Below are positions 1 through 8,424 of a stretch of 64,000 nucleotides of DNA, one piece after another (positions within the stretch are counted from its first letter, which is position 1; every line of letters starts with the position of its first letter). The translations under genes were made by a program, and so were the position numbers. The stretch comes from Actinomadura oligospora ATCC 43269 (lineage in GTDB: Bacteria; Actinomycetota; Actinomycetes; Streptosporangiales; Streptosporangiaceae), in assembly GCF_000518265.1 (NCBI RefSeq), contig NZ_JADG01000013.1, positions 186,001 through 250,000 on the forward strand, read 5' to 3'. Under the pieces are notes generated by a model. It saw nothing but the letters and a program-made list of their open reading frames with translations. It was not told where the DNA came from and ran no database searches.

Positions 1-1212
1 AGCGAGCGGCAGCCCGGCGAGCCCGCGCAGCACGATGTTGTCCCGGTAGGACGGCTCGTCGAGGCCGCCGTCCGCCGGGACGACGTCCCGCGCGAACAGC
101 TCGCGCAGCGCGACCCCGCCCTCCAGCCGGGCGAGGGGAGCGCCGAGGCAGTAGTGGATGCCGAGGCCGAACGCCAGATGGCGGGCGGTCTCGGCATTCG
201 CGTACCGGCCGAGGTCCAGTTCGTCCGGGCGCTCCGGGAACGCCGCCGGGTCCCGGTTCGCCGCGCCGGTCAGCAACAGGACGAGCTCGCCGGCGCGGAT
301 CGGCGTCCCGGCCAGTACGACGTCCTCCAGCGCCGCCCGGACGGTGAACTGGACGGGCGGGTCGTACCTGAGCAGCTCCTCGATCGCCACGGCCGTGTCG
401 CCCGGATGATCGCGGAACCACGCGAGCTGCTCCGGGTGCCGCAGCAGCGCGAGCGCGCCGTTCCCGATCAGGTTCACCGTCGTCTCGTGGCCCGCGACCA
501 GCAGCAGGACGCACGTGGCCAGCAGCTCCGCCTCGGTCAGCGCCTCCCCGTCGTGGGACGCCGTCAGCGCGCTCAGCAGGTCGTCGCGCGGCTCGGCCCG
601 GCGGCGCGCCGCCAGCTCCCGGAAGTACACGCCGAACTCCGCGCGCGCCTCATCCCGCCTGGCCAGATCGTCCGGCGGGAGCAGGAAGTCGGGGTCGAGC
701 CCGCGCGCCAGCGCGTCCGACCAGCCACGGAACCGCTCCCGGTCCTCCGCCGGAACGCCCAGCAACTCACTGATGATGATCACCGGCAGCGGATGCGCGA
801 GATCCGCGATCACATCGAAGGAGTGGTCGGCGGTGTCCGCGAGCAGGTCGTGCACGACCTGCTCGACGCGCGGGCGGAGGCGCTCGACCAGGCGTGGGGT
901 GAACGCGCGGCCGACGAGCCGCCGGAGCCGGGTGTGGTCGGGCGGGTCCATGGTCAGGAACGAGCGCCGTGCCCCGGCCGAGCGCCGCCACCCGGCGCCC
1001 GAGCCGTCCGGACGATGCCCGAAGCGCTGGTCCCGCAGGACGCTCTCGCACAGCCCGTAGGACGCCGTGACCCACAAACCGGCCTCCGTGCGCGTCAGCG
1101 TCCCCGCCTCCGCCGTCCGCCGGTACTCGGCGTACGGATCGGCGCGGAACGCCGGATCGGACGGATCGAACCCCAGGATCGCCCGCGCCCCGGGCACACC
1201 GGTCGTCGCCAT
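1..1212 (-). CDS. Cytochrome P450 (3' end outside window)
   Basis: This is a heme-thiolate monooxygenase of the bacterial class that takes electrons from a ferredoxin; its substrate cannot be read from the sequence. The reading frame starts at an ATG (MATTGVPGARAILGFDPSDP) and stays open for 404 codons to the window edge, close to the usual length of about 400-410. Visible motifs are the I-helix AGHETT near residue 240, the K-helix EELLR (ExxR), and the heme loop FGLGIHYCLG with Cys355 as the axial ligand. There is no membrane anchor, so it is cytosolic. It lies 115 bp downstream of, and on the same strand as, the LacI-family gene, so co-regulation is possible. The family assignment is firm; a CYP107-like grouping is only an impression. 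Confidence 0.95.
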   Translation of the reverse strand, partial: MATTGVPGARAILGFDPSDPAFRADPYAEYRRTAEAGTLTRTEAGLWVTASYGLCESVLRDQRFGHRPDGSGAGWRRSAGARRSFLTMDPPDHTRLRRLVGRAFTPRLVERLRPRVEQVVHDLLADTADHSFDVIADLAHPLPVIIISELLGVPAEDRERFRGWSDALARGLDPDFLLPPDDLARRDEARAEFGVYFRELAARRRAEPRDDLLSALTASHDGEALTEAELLATCVLLLVAGHETTVNLIGNGALALLRHPEQLAWFRDHPGDTAVAIEELLRYDPPVQFTVRAALEDVVLAGTPIRAGELVLLLTGAANRDPAAFPERPDELDLGRYANAETARHLAFGLGIHYCLGAPLARLEGGVALRELFARDVVPADGGLDEPSYRDNIVLRGLAGLPLA

Positions 1213-1327
1213 GCGTCCAGCCACGCAGACCGAACAGCATTCTGTCAATGGCCGGCGCACGGCGGCGCACCGAGAGGGAGGGGGAGCGGGGGGAAGGCGG
1301 GGAGACGGGGGCAGGCGGGTGGCGGGG

Positions 1328-2359
1328 TCAGGCGGAGTCGCGGAGGACGAGTTCGGGAGTCAGGATCAGCTGGCGGTGGGTGTGGGCGGCGCCCTCCGAG
1401 GTCTCGGCGAGCGCCAGTTCGGCGGCGGCGCGGCCGAGCTCGCGGCGCGGCTGCCGGACGGTCGTGAGCGGCACCGCGGCGGACGCGGCGAGCTCGATGT
1501 CGTCGTAGCCGATCACGGCGATGTCGTCCGGGATCCGGACGCCGAGCCGCACCAGCTCGTTGGTCAGGCCGATGGCGAGCAGGTCGTTGGCGCAGAACAC
1601 GGCGTCCGGCACCTCGGGCAGCGCGAGCAGCCGGCGCGCGGCGGCCTGCCCCTCGGTCGGGGTCAGGGCCTCCATCGTGAACACCGGGAGCGTTCCCGCG
1701 CGCGCGCCCGCGAGCGTGCTCGCCGCGCCCTCACGGCGGGCGACCACCGGAAGGGGCTCCGGGCGTCCGCTGACGAACGCGATCCTGCGGCGGCCGAGCG
1801 CGAGCAGCCGGTCGGCCGCGACGGCCCCGCCCGCGACATGGTCCACGCGCGCGGAGCAGACGCCGGGACGGGTGTGGTCGAGCAGGACGACCGACATCCC
1901 GGCGGCGCGCAGCCGCTCGACGTCGGCGTCGTCCATCCCGACCGGGATCACCAGGACGCCCTCGGTGCGCTGCGCCGCGAGCAGGTCGAGGCCGCGCCGT
2001 TCCTTGGCGGGGTCGTGGTCGCTGGACAGCCACAGGACGTCGCGGCCGGCCTTGTTCAGCGCGCGCTCGGCGCCGCGCGCGACATCGGAGGCGTACGGGT
2101 TGGCGAGATCCTCGACGAGGACCCCGTAGGCGGGAGCGCGGGAGGGCGGGGGTTCGGCGGGGGGCTCCGGATGCGCCGCGGGCCCCTGGCGGAGCCGCCG
2201 CGCGGACTCGTTGCGGACGAAGCCGAGCTCCTTGATCGCCGCGCGAACGCGATCACGGGTAGCTTCGGCCACCAAGTCTGGCCGGTTTAGGACATTCGAA
2301 ACGGTCCCAACTGAGACCCCGGCACGCCTCGCAACCTCCCGGATACTGGTCTGTGGCAA
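1328..2359 (-). CDS. LacI-family transcriptional regulator
   Basis: This is a 343-residue ligand-responsive repressor. The N-terminus (SIREVARRAGVSVGTVSNVL) is a canonical LacI helix-turn-helix plus hinge, followed by a periplasmic-binding-protein-like sugar-sensor domain (VIGYDDIELAASAAVPLTTV near the C-terminus). The start codon is TTG, preceded at the right distance by GGAG. A LacI-type palindrome lies in its upstream region next to a -10 element, so autorepression is likely. The effector is unknown. The P450 gene follows on the same strand and could be a target. Confidence 0.93.
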   Translation of the reverse strand: MPQTSIREVARRAGVSVGTVSNVLNRPDLVAEATRDRVRAAIKELGFVRNESARRLRQGPAAHPEPPAEPPPSRAPAYGVLVEDLANPYASDVARGAERALNKAGRDVLWLSSDHDPAKERRGLDLLAAQRTEGVLVIPVGMDDADVERLRAAGMSVVLLDHTRPGVCSARVDHVAGGAVAADRLLALGRRRIAFVSGRPEPLPVVARREGAASTLAGARAGTLPVFTMEALTPTEGQAAARRLLALPEVPDAVFCANDLLAIGLTNELVRLGVRIPDDIAVIGYDDIELAASAAVPLTTVRQPRRELGRAAAELALAETSEGAAHTHRQLILTPELVLRDSA

Positions 2360-2516
2360 CTCACTCCTCGTCCGCCCCGGAACTGTTTCCGCAGGTCATG
2401 AGGCATGTCGCGGATCATTTCCGAACGGGCCGTCACTCGCAGAGTCCATACAAGCACACAGAGTGCGCAATCGGCGCTTGACGGGCCGGATCCGGCCGCC
2501 TAGCGTTCCGAGCCGA

Positions 2517-2537
2517 AGCGTAGCTTGAAACGATTCA
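2517..2537 (-). promoter_or_regulatory. Putative LacI-type operator and -10 box of the LacI-family gene
   Basis: TGAAACGATTCA (2526-2537) matches the symmetric LacI/GalR operator form TGAAACG..TTCA. Three bases downstream on the minus strand is TACGCT (2517-2522), a good actinobacterial -10. The operator would therefore sit in the -35/-10 spacer of the promoter of the LacI-family gene, which starts 158 bp further on. It is a sequence match only. Confidence 0.6.
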
Positions 2538-2800
2538 CGATCTTCACCCTAACGGGGGTCGTCGGATCGGGCGAGAAAGGGTGGGTTGGATGGCTGGCGA
2601 TCGTGACCCGTCCCGGACATGGCGCGCTCCGCCGCGTCGGCCCCGTCCGCGGTCGTGCGGTCGGCCCCTCCGCGCCGGTCGGCGCGCCGGTGTTCGGACG
2701 CTCAACGACTGAATCGTGACCCGGAGTTCCCCCGTCACGCGACCCGTTCTCGCAGGCGGCCACCTCCGGCCAAGCACGCCGAACCACGAATCGATGATCT

Positions 2801-2820
2801 GGTCCGGAGCGATCCGGACC
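2801..2820. other. Perfect palindrome in the gene-free stretch 2360-2913
   Basis: The 554 bases between the LacI-family start and the next gene hold no convincing coding sequence. Besides the LacI operator, the one clear signal is GGTCCGGA-GCGA-TCCGGACC, an 8-bp perfect inverted repeat with a 4-base spacer, 94 bp upstream of the small HTH gene. It could be an operator or an RNA hairpin in that gene's leader. Confidence 0.4.
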
Positions 2821-2913
2821 CCGGCAACCCGACGCGTAGACATCGGCCTACCCGTGCCTGTGCAGCAGGCGGCTGCATCCCCGCGGTCATCACCTCGAAC
2901 GAGGGAGGACGGA

Positions 2914-3144
2914 GTGGAACAGGCCACACTCGCACGTCGTGGCACCGACGAACTGCGGCTGAACGAGGAGGAGATCAAGCTTCTCGCCCAGATCGCCAGT
3001 GGTGTCACCGCTGATGTGGCGGCACGCAAACTGGAACTGAGCGCCCGGACCCTGCGCCGCCGGCTGCGGACCATCTGCGACCGGCTGGAGGTCAACACCC
3101 CTATCGAGGCCGTGGTGTGGGCGGCCCGAAGGCAGCTGATCTGA
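2914..3144 (+). CDS. Small LuxR-type helix-turn-helix protein
   Basis: This is a 76-residue stand-alone DNA-binding protein. The C-terminal two thirds match a LuxR/FixJ-type HTH: LLAQIASGVTADVAARKLEL, then SARTLRRRLRTICDRLEVNT, then PIEAVVWAARR. There is no receiver or sensor domain. I chose the GTG at 2914 because a strong GAGGGAGGA sits just upstream and the conserved region begins shortly after; an upstream in-frame ATG would add a low-complexity extension. Its target genes are unknown. Confidence 0.75.
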   Translation: MEQATLARRGTDELRLNEEEIKLLAQIASGVTADVAARKLELSARTLRRRLRTICDRLEVNTPIEAVVWAARRQLI

Positions 3145-3147
3145 CCG

Positions 3148-3170
3148 GTACCTACCCGGCCGGGAGGTAC
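3148..3170 (+). terminator. Hairpin after the small HTH gene; rest of 3145-3538 empty
   Basis: GTACCT-(A)-CCCGG pairs with CCGGG-AGGTAC directly after the stop codon of the HTH gene, with one bulged base and no U-tract. It is a plausible intrinsic terminator of the U-less type common in actinomycetes. I see no gene in the remainder up to 3538. Confidence 0.5.
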
Positions 3171-3538
3171 GGCCCGTCCCGCGAACGAGGGGCGACGCCG
3201 CACCGATGGCGTCCCGGCCGACCCGACGAGCGCCCCGTCCGACCCCGTGGCGGCGACGTCCCGCCGAGGCAGTGATGCTCCCCTGCCCCGGGCGTCGCCG
3301 CAGGACGCGGCTCGCCGGACGGACTCGTGCCCGCGAACGCGCGCGGCACACGGCATGACCGCGCGCGCCGCGAACGCGATCGGCAGTCTGTTCAGACCGA
3401 GGCGTCTCGAACGCGCGCCGCGTCCGGCACGACCCGATCACATGTGAGCGAACCCCCGCCGTTGGCTCGCACACCACCTGAACGCGGCCGGTGAACGACG
3501 CCCGCAGCCGTCATTTGCGATGCCGGTCGACCGGTCCG

Positions 3539-4582
3539 TCAGCGGCCGATGCGGACGGCTCCCGCGAAGGGGCGTCCGGACAGGTCGTCGACCCTGACGA
3601 CGTCGCCGGTGTGCGGAGCGTGCAGGATCTTCCCGGCTCCGACGTACATCGCGATGTGGTGCAGGTCGGGATAGAAGAAGACCAGGTCGCCGGGACGGAG
3701 CTGGCCGCGGGAGACGTGCGGGCCCGCGTTCCACTGGTCGCCGGTGTAGTGCGGCAGGTTGACGCCGAGCTGCTGGAAGGCCCACATGACCAGGCCGGAG
3801 CAGTCGAAGGTGGACGGTCCCGACGCGCCCCACACGTAGGGGTCGCCGATCTTGGTCATCGCGAGCCGGAGCGCCCGGGCGCCGACGTCGTCGCCGACGA
3901 CCGGCAGCTTCGCGACCGACGCCGGGTCGTGCTTCACGAGCCGTCCGCGGATCTTCTCGTAGGCGTCGGAGACCTTCGTGCGCTGCGCGTCCACCTGTCC
4001 GCGCAGGGCGGCCACGTCCTGCTCGCGCTGCCGCGCGGCCTTGAACGCGCGGTCGGCCGCCTGCATCGTCTGGAGGAGGCTGACGAACTGCGTGCTGTTC
4101 TGGTTGGCGAAGAACCGCAGTGTGGCGGCCCGGTCGAGGACCTGCTGCGGGTCCTTCGAGGCGACGAACGACACGGCCGCGTCGGTCCCGCCGCCCTGCA
4201 TGTAGGTGGTCGCGGCCAGGCGGCTGATGCGGGTGCGGAGGGTCTCGAGGGCCGCGTTCTGCTGCCGCGAGGTCGCCGTCGCGGCCCTGGCGGCCGTCTG
4301 CGCCTCCCGCAGCTTCACCCTGAGCCCGTTGTACTGCTCGGTGAGCCGCTCTAACTGGTCGGCGAGCCTGAGCGCCTGCGCGGACAGTTCCTTGTCACCG
4401 GACGGCTTCGGAGAGGCGTGCGCGGCGAGCCCCGGCACCCCGCCCGCCAACGCCAGGGCCAGCCCCGTCACCGCAGCCGCGCGACGAGCAGCGTCACGTG
4501 CGGACACTGAACGCCGGAGCGCGACACGGCGGGTGCCGGTCTGGTGCGCGTGCGGAAATGAAGCAGGGCGCGATGGCTCCAC
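3539..4582 (-). CDS. Secreted NlpC/P60 peptidoglycan endopeptidase
   Basis: This 347-residue exported cell-wall hydrolase is predicted to cut stem peptides (D-Glu-meso-DAP type bonds). A signal peptide spans about residues 35-56 (hydrophobic VTGLALALAGGVPGLAAHA). A coiled-coil region follows at about 65-215, rich in Lys, Glu, Arg and Gln, as in RipA-like proteins. The NlpC/P60 domain occupies about 235-345, with catalytic Cys261 in FDCSGLV, His309 in HHIAMYVG and His321 in HAPHTG. The start is a GTG preceded by GAGGAGAGGGG. A probable c-di-AMP riboswitch in the leader suggests that hydrolase level is tied to c-di-AMP, made by the DisA encoded at 22.5 kb. Confidence 0.93.
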   Translation of the reverse strand: MEPSRPASFPHAHQTGTRRVALRRSVSARDAARRAAAVTGLALALAGGVPGLAAHASPKPSGDKELSAQALRLADQLERLTEQYNGLRVKLREAQTAARAATATSRQQNAALETLRTRISRLAATTYMQGGGTDAAVSFVASKDPQQVLDRAATLRFFANQNSTQFVSLLQTMQAADRAFKAARQREQDVAALRGQVDAQRTKVSDAYEKIRGRLVKHDPASVAKLPVVGDDVGARALRLAMTKIGDPYVWGASGPSTFDCSGLVMWAFQQLGVNLPHYTGDQWNAGPHVSRGQLRPGDLVFFYPDLHHIAMYVGAGKILHAPHTGDVVRVDDLSGRPFAGAVRIGR

Positions 4583-4651
4583 GAAATCCCCTCTCCTCGT
4601 CCGCCTGCCGGGTCGGCTGCCGGGTTCGGGCAGGAGCGGCCCGTCGGCCTG

Positions 4652-4689
4652 TCGCGTGCGCGCGGTCGCCTCGCGTGCGCGCGGTCGCC
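4652..4689. repeat. 19-bp perfect tandem duplication at the riboswitch 3' end
   Basis: Two head-to-tail identical 19-bp units (4652-4670 and 4671-4689) lie between the conserved core of the c-di-AMP riboswitch and the NlpC/P60 start. They add two alternative pairing partners in what should be the end of the aptamer or the expression platform. Confidence 0.8.
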
Positions 4690-4830
4690 GCTGACGCGGT
4701 GATCGCGGACGTTCGGCGGATTCACCCCGGCCGGCGACCGGCGCGGCCCGTGCCGCGGTGTCGTCGAAGGCGGGTCCCCGGCTCCCGGACCGCGGGCTGC
4801 GGTCCGGCTACTCGGCGGATCGGGTCGGTC
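4660..4830 (-). promoter_or_regulatory. Probable ydaO-type c-di-AMP riboswitch
   Basis: Read on the minus strand, the leader of the NlpC/P60 gene contains, in the right order, GCCGAGTA, a perfect P3-like hairpin (CCGGACCG...CGGTCCGG), then GAGCCGGGGACCC, and after a further hairpin GGGGTGAATC. These are the hallmarks of the ydaO/yuaA class. In actinobacteria this class commonly precedes cell-wall hydrolases such as Rpf and NlpC/P60 proteins and switches them off at high c-di-AMP. The limits are approximate, and the 3' part of the consensus is less clear here. I see no gene in the rest of 4831-5046. Confidence 0.75.
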
Positions 4831-5046
4831 ACGGTCCGAAACCCGATTCCGAGCCGGACACTAACGGAGCCGGAAGGGGATGCCAACCAGAACATGCGAA
4901 AAGCCGGGGAGGCCGCCGTCCTTCTGGTGAAGTGCCTGGTACATCCCCCTGCCGGGCCGCGTCGGGACCCTTCTGAGGGCATGTGTCCGCCCTCGCCGCC
5001 GCCCGGACCGCGCCCACCCCGCGGAGTCCGATAGCGTCGCCTGCTT

Positions 5047-5577
5047 GTGGAAGTGGTGATCAGGCGGGCCCGCACGCCCGACGTTCAGGAGATCGCCCGG
5101 CTGATCGGCAGTCACGCCGGTCCCGGGCCGCGCATGCTGCGCAAGACGACGGTCTCGCTGTACGAGGACGTCCAGGAGTTCTGGGTGGCCGAGGACCTCC
5201 AGGCCGCCGGGCCGGACGGGCACGCGCCGATCATCGGCTGCGGCGGCCTGCACGTGATGTGGGAGGACCTCGCGGAGGTCCGCTCGGTCGCGGTCGCCGA
5301 GGGGCACGGCGGACGCGGCGTCGGGCACCGGATCGTGACCCGCCTGCTGGAGACCGCGCGCGAGCTCGGCGTCCGGCGCGTCTTCTGCCTGACGTTCGAG
5401 GTGGAGTTCTTCGCCCGCCACGGATTCCGTCCGCTTCTCGGAACGCCCGTGTCCCACGAGGTGTACGAGGAACTTCTGCGCTCCTACGACGAAGGCGTGG
5501 CCGAGTTCTTGGACCTCGACCGGGTGAAGCCCAATACGTTGGGAAACACCCGGATGCTGCTCCGCCTGGAGGATTGA
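5047..5577 (+). CDS. argA: Amino-acid N-acetyltransferase, ArgA type (Rv2747-like)
   Basis: This 176-residue GNAT enzyme is predicted to acetylate L-glutamate (or glutamine) with acetyl-CoA, the first step of arginine synthesis. It closely resembles the short mycobacterial ArgA: an early RRARTPDVQEI, the VQEFWVAE segment, the acetyl-CoA loop (VAEGHGGRGVGHRIV), EVEFFARHGF and the C-terminal block GVAEFLDLDRVKPNTLGN. The start is a GTG. TAGCGT, a good -10, lies 9 nt upstream and there is no clear SD, so a leaderless mRNA is likely. The RDD genes follow after 3 bases, so it may head an operon. The assignment by remembered resemblance is strong. Confidence 0.88.
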   Translation: MEVVIRRARTPDVQEIARLIGSHAGPGPRMLRKTTVSLYEDVQEFWVAEDLQAAGPDGHAPIIGCGGLHVMWEDLAEVRSVAVAEGHGGRGVGHRIVTRLLETARELGVRRVFCLTFEVEFFARHGFRPLLGTPVSHEVYEELLRSYDEGVAEFLDLDRVKPNTLGNTRMLLRLED

Positions 5578-5580
5578 CCC

Positions 5581-6528
5581 ATGAGTGACTTCCCCCGCCG
5601 GGGACGGCACGACCAGCCGTCCCACGGTGACCCCTCGTACGGTGCGCCGCCCCCGCAACAGCAGTGGCAGCAGCCGTCCCGGCAGCCCGTGCAGCAGCAG
5701 TGGCAGCAGCAGCCCGAGCAACGGGACGAGCGGCGGCAGCCGAAGACCCAGCAATGGGAACGGGGCGGGCAGCCGTCCTGGAACGAGAGCGACGCGAACG
5801 CGACGACCGACTACGCCGCCACCGAGTATGCGACCGGCGAGCACACCGCCGGGTACGAGTCGTCCGGCTATGAATACGCGGACGCGGGCCCTCCCGCACT
5901 CGTCCACGCGCCGATCCTGCGCCGCGCGGGCGCGCGAATCATCGACGGCATCCTCGTGTCGGCATTCGGTTTCGCGCTCGTCCTGCCGGTCACCCTCGCC
6001 GTCACGGGCGCGGGCGGGTCGAGCAAGAAGGCCGCGAACGAGGGCGCGATCTGGAATTGGCCGATCATCATCACCCTCTTCGCGGTGATGGCCGTCCTTC
6101 CGTTCCTCTACGAGGCCGTCCAGTTGTCGATGTGGGGCCGGACGCTCGGGAAGCGCTGGCTCGGGATCGGCGTCGTCCGCGCGCAACCCTTGGGCGAACC
6201 GCTCAGCGGCGCTCACGCGGTCTGGCGCGCGGCCGTCAACAACATCGGCTACCAGATCGGCGTGTTCTTCTTTCTCATCCTCGCGGTGAAGGTCTGGAAC
6301 TACGCGTTCACCGGCGAACTGCTCGTCGTGGGCGGCATGCTGATGGCGTATCTGTGGGCCATCTGGGACGAGCCGCTGCACCAGGCCCTGCACGACCGGC
6401 TCGCCGGAACCGTCGTCATCGACGAACGCGCGGGATACGAGGACTCGGGTTATGGCCAGGGCTACGACCAGGGATATGGATCGTCCTACGAAAGCGGCCA
6501 GTCAGGCCGTGGTGGTTACGAGGGTTAG
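5581..6528 (+). CDS. RDD-family membrane protein with Gln/Pro-rich N-terminus
   Basis: This is a 315-residue inner-membrane protein. Residues 1-110 are low complexity, rich in Gln, Pro and Tyr, and presumably cytosolic and disordered. The RDD domain follows (ILRRAGARIIDGILVSAFGF, then MWGRTLGKRWLGIGVVR) with three or four hydrophobic segments, and a Gly/Tyr-rich tail ends the protein. The molecular function of RDD proteins is mostly unknown; some have been linked to ion antiport. The gene begins 3 bp after argA and is followed 3 bp later by a second RDD gene, which points to one transcript. Confidence 0.85.
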   Translation: MSDFPRRGRHDQPSHGDPSYGAPPPQQQWQQPSRQPVQQQWQQQPEQRDERRQPKTQQWERGGQPSWNESDANATTDYAATEYATGEHTAGYESSGYEYADAGPPALVHAPILRRAGARIIDGILVSAFGFALVLPVTLAVTGAGGSSKKAANEGAIWNWPIIITLFAVMAVLPFLYEAVQLSMWGRTLGKRWLGIGVVRAQPLGEPLSGAHAVWRAAVNNIGYQIGVFFFLILAVKVWNYAFTGELLVVGGMLMAYLWAIWDEPLHQALHDRLAGTVVIDERAGYEDSGYGQGYDQGYGSSYESGQSGRGGYEG

Positions 6529-6531
6529 GCG

Positions 6532-7125
6532 ATGACCGCCTCGGGGGAACAGCGGGACGAACGCGCCGGGGAACGGCCGCCTCCCGGAACGGCCGCGGCC
6601 GAGGGCGTCGCGGCCGATCCGGCGGGCGAGGCGGCCGTCGAGCCGGGCGCGGTGTCCGAGGCGGCGTCCGAGGCGGTGTCCGGCGGGGACGGGATCCTCG
6701 CCGAGCCGGGGCAGCGTCTGCTCGCCCGCATCGTCGACACGCTGGCCGTCGGGCTGCCCGTGGTCCTGGTGCTGAGGGCGGTCCTTCCGCACGACACCGC
6801 GGACCACTGGTCCCCGACGGCGGTCGCGTCCGCCCTGCTCGCGTACGACACCGTCCAGATCGCGCTGTGGGGACGGACGCTCGGCAAGCGGCTCGCGGGC
6901 GTCCGTGTCGTCACCGCGGACGGCTCCCGCCCGGACCCGGCGCGCGCCGCCCTGCGGGCCGCCGTGTACGCCGTTCCGATCGCGCTGCGGCCGGTCCCCG
7001 TGCTCGGCGTGCTGGCCGGAATTTTCTGGGTCGTGAACGTGGCGACGGCGTTCCGCGGACCCGAGCGGAGGGCCGTCCACGACCGGACGGCGGGAACCGG
7101 CGTGGTGAAGAACACCATCGATTGA
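6532..7125 (+). CDS. RDD-family membrane protein (second copy)
   Basis: This 197-residue protein is related to its upstream neighbour but shorter. An acidic, Ala/Glu-rich N-terminus of about 60 residues is followed by the RDD core (GQRLLARIVDTLAVGLPVVL and LWGRTLGKRLAGVRVV) and further hydrophobic helices. Two RDD genes in direct succession suggest duplication and possibly a heteromeric membrane complex. It is probably co-transcribed with argA and the first RDD gene. Function is not assignable. Confidence 0.82.
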   Translation: MTASGEQRDERAGERPPPGTAAAEGVAADPAGEAAVEPGAVSEAASEAVSGGDGILAEPGQRLLARIVDTLAVGLPVVLVLRAVLPHDTADHWSPTAVASALLAYDTVQIALWGRTLGKRLAGVRVVTADGSRPDPARAALRAAVYAVPIALRPVPVLGVLAGIFWVVNVATAFRGPERRAVHDRTAGTGVVKNTID

Positions 7126-7695
7126 CATAATGCGCGCAAATCCCCTTACATGGGGGAGTTGTGATCCGGGCCACCGGCCGTGACGTCCCCTTGGAGCCGT
7201 TGGAGAGTTTCGCCCGCCGGGGACTCGAGGGCAGAGTTTGCCCGGCGCGTACGGCCCGCCGGGTTCGCGCCACCTTCGTGCGACCTTCACGCCGGTCTTG
7301 CGTCGGACTTCCGGCCGCCTTCCGTATCACTTCCGCGACGCCATCTCTTCCGCGCCGCCCGCCGAACCGCCGTTCCGAGCGACTTTGGACCGTCTTCGAC
7401 CGGGCTTCCCCCGTCCTGGCAGGGGGCGGTTAGGGGCGTTACGTCGGGGTTAATCGGCGGCTCGTGGGACGATCGGGCCCGGACCGTTAAGCGGCGCGCC
7501 CAGGATTTTTTCCCGATCGGCCGCCACGTCCCGCCCGGATGCACCGGATCATGTCCGATTCGGATGGTGTCCGATTACGATGAGTTACCGTGGAGGAAGC
7601 AAACTTCATCGCGGGTGTCGAATTGTCATCGACGCGCTTCGAGGTATATGTTTGCAGCCGAATGCAGTTTGCTCCAGTCTGAAAGGTCTGTCCTC
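7126..7695 (+). other. Long lsr2 upstream region, no gene seen
   Basis: These 570 bases lie between the RDD gene and lsr2. No frame looks coding. Local composition is less GC-rich than the surroundings (for example around 7500-7690), as expected for a region bound by Lsr2 itself, so autoregulation is possible. I could not pick a single convincing promoter. Confidence 0.4.
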
Positions 7696-8016
7696 ATGGC
7701 ACAGAAGGTTCAGGTGCTTCTCGTCGACGACCTCGACGGTGGCGAGGCGGACGAGACCGTAGCGTTCTCGATCGACGGCGCCTCCTACGAGATCGACCTC
7801 AGTAGCGCCAATGCGAAGAAGCTGCGGGATTCTCTTCAGCCGTTCGTGGAGGTGTCCCGCAAGGCGGGAACCCAGCGCCGCCGGCGCCAGCGCGGCGCGT
7901 CCAGCCGTGAGCGCAGCGCCGAGATCCGTGCCTGGGCCAAGGCCCGCGGCATCAAGGTCAACGAGCGCGGCCGTATCCCGGCCAATGTGATCGAGCAGTA
8001 CGAGGCCGCCAACTAG
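7696..8016 (+). CDS. lsr2: Lsr2 nucleoid-associated protein
   Basis: This 106-residue actinobacterial xenogeneic silencer bridges DNA and represses AT-rich, often horizontally acquired, genes. The N-terminal oligomerisation domain is clear (MAQKVQVLLVDDLDGGEADE). A basic linker (QRRRRQRGASSR) joins it to the C-terminal DNA-binding domain, which has the AT-hook-like Arg91-Gly92-Arg93 in NERGRIPANV. Length matches the family. The start is the ATG that begins the conserved MAQK; a longer upstream frame is not conserved-looking. It sits immediately before clpC, an arrangement I also recall from Streptomyces. Confidence 0.97.
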   Translation: MAQKVQVLLVDDLDGGEADETVAFSIDGASYEIDLSSANAKKLRDSLQPFVEVSRKAGTQRRRRQRGASSRERSAEIRAWAKARGIKVNERGRIPANVIEQYEAAN

Positions 8017-8021
8017 AGGCG

Positions 8022-8046
8022 CCGGTCGGCCGTCGAGGCCGACCGG
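8022..8046 (+). terminator. Hairpin terminator after lsr2
   Basis: CCGGTCGGCC (8022-8031), loop GTCGA, GGCCGACCGG (8037-8046): a perfect 10-bp stem starting 6 bases after the lsr2 stop. There is no U-run. It probably ends lsr2 transcription, which leaves clpC on its own promoter. Confidence 0.65.
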
Positions 8047-8192
8047 AACCGGGTCGGCGGGAGCGGGGAGGTCCTCCCCGCGGGGGTGACCGGGGCCCGC
8101 CGACCGGACCGTCACGGCCTGCACCGGCTTCGTCCGGACCGACCGGCCCGCTTCCATCGTCCGCCGCGCGCGCGGCGAGCGCGAGGCGGGCC

Positions 8193-8209
8193 GTTCGCAT
8201 TGCGCGAAC
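8193..8209 (+). promoter_or_regulatory. ClgR-like box 1 upstream of clpC
   Basis: GTTCGC-ATTGC-GCGAAC is a perfect 6+6 inverted repeat that fits the GTTCGC-N5-GCG motif reported for ClgR, the actinobacterial activator of clp genes. It lies in the 595-bp gene-free stretch before clpC. Confidence 0.6.
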
Positions 8210-8299
8210 AGGCCGGACGGATTGATCTTCAGAGGGCCCGGAAGCGGGCCAAGAAGGACGAACGTTCGCTTTGGGGCCGGCCGTTCGGGCCCCGCGGCC

Positions 8300-8316
8300 G
8301 TTCGCTTGTGGCGTAC
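8300..8316 (+). promoter_or_regulatory. ClgR-like box 2 upstream of clpC
   Basis: GTTCGC-TTGTG-GCGTAC has the same orientation and spacing as box 1, 107 bp further downstream. Confidence 0.55.
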
Positions 8317-8424
8317 ACGGGCCGCGATTCATCGGCCGCCGGAGCGGAACGCACGTCCCGTGACCACCTGGGGCCTTCGCAATGGTGCTGGTGAGGCGCT
8401 CGTGAACGGCCCGGGCAAAGGCCC

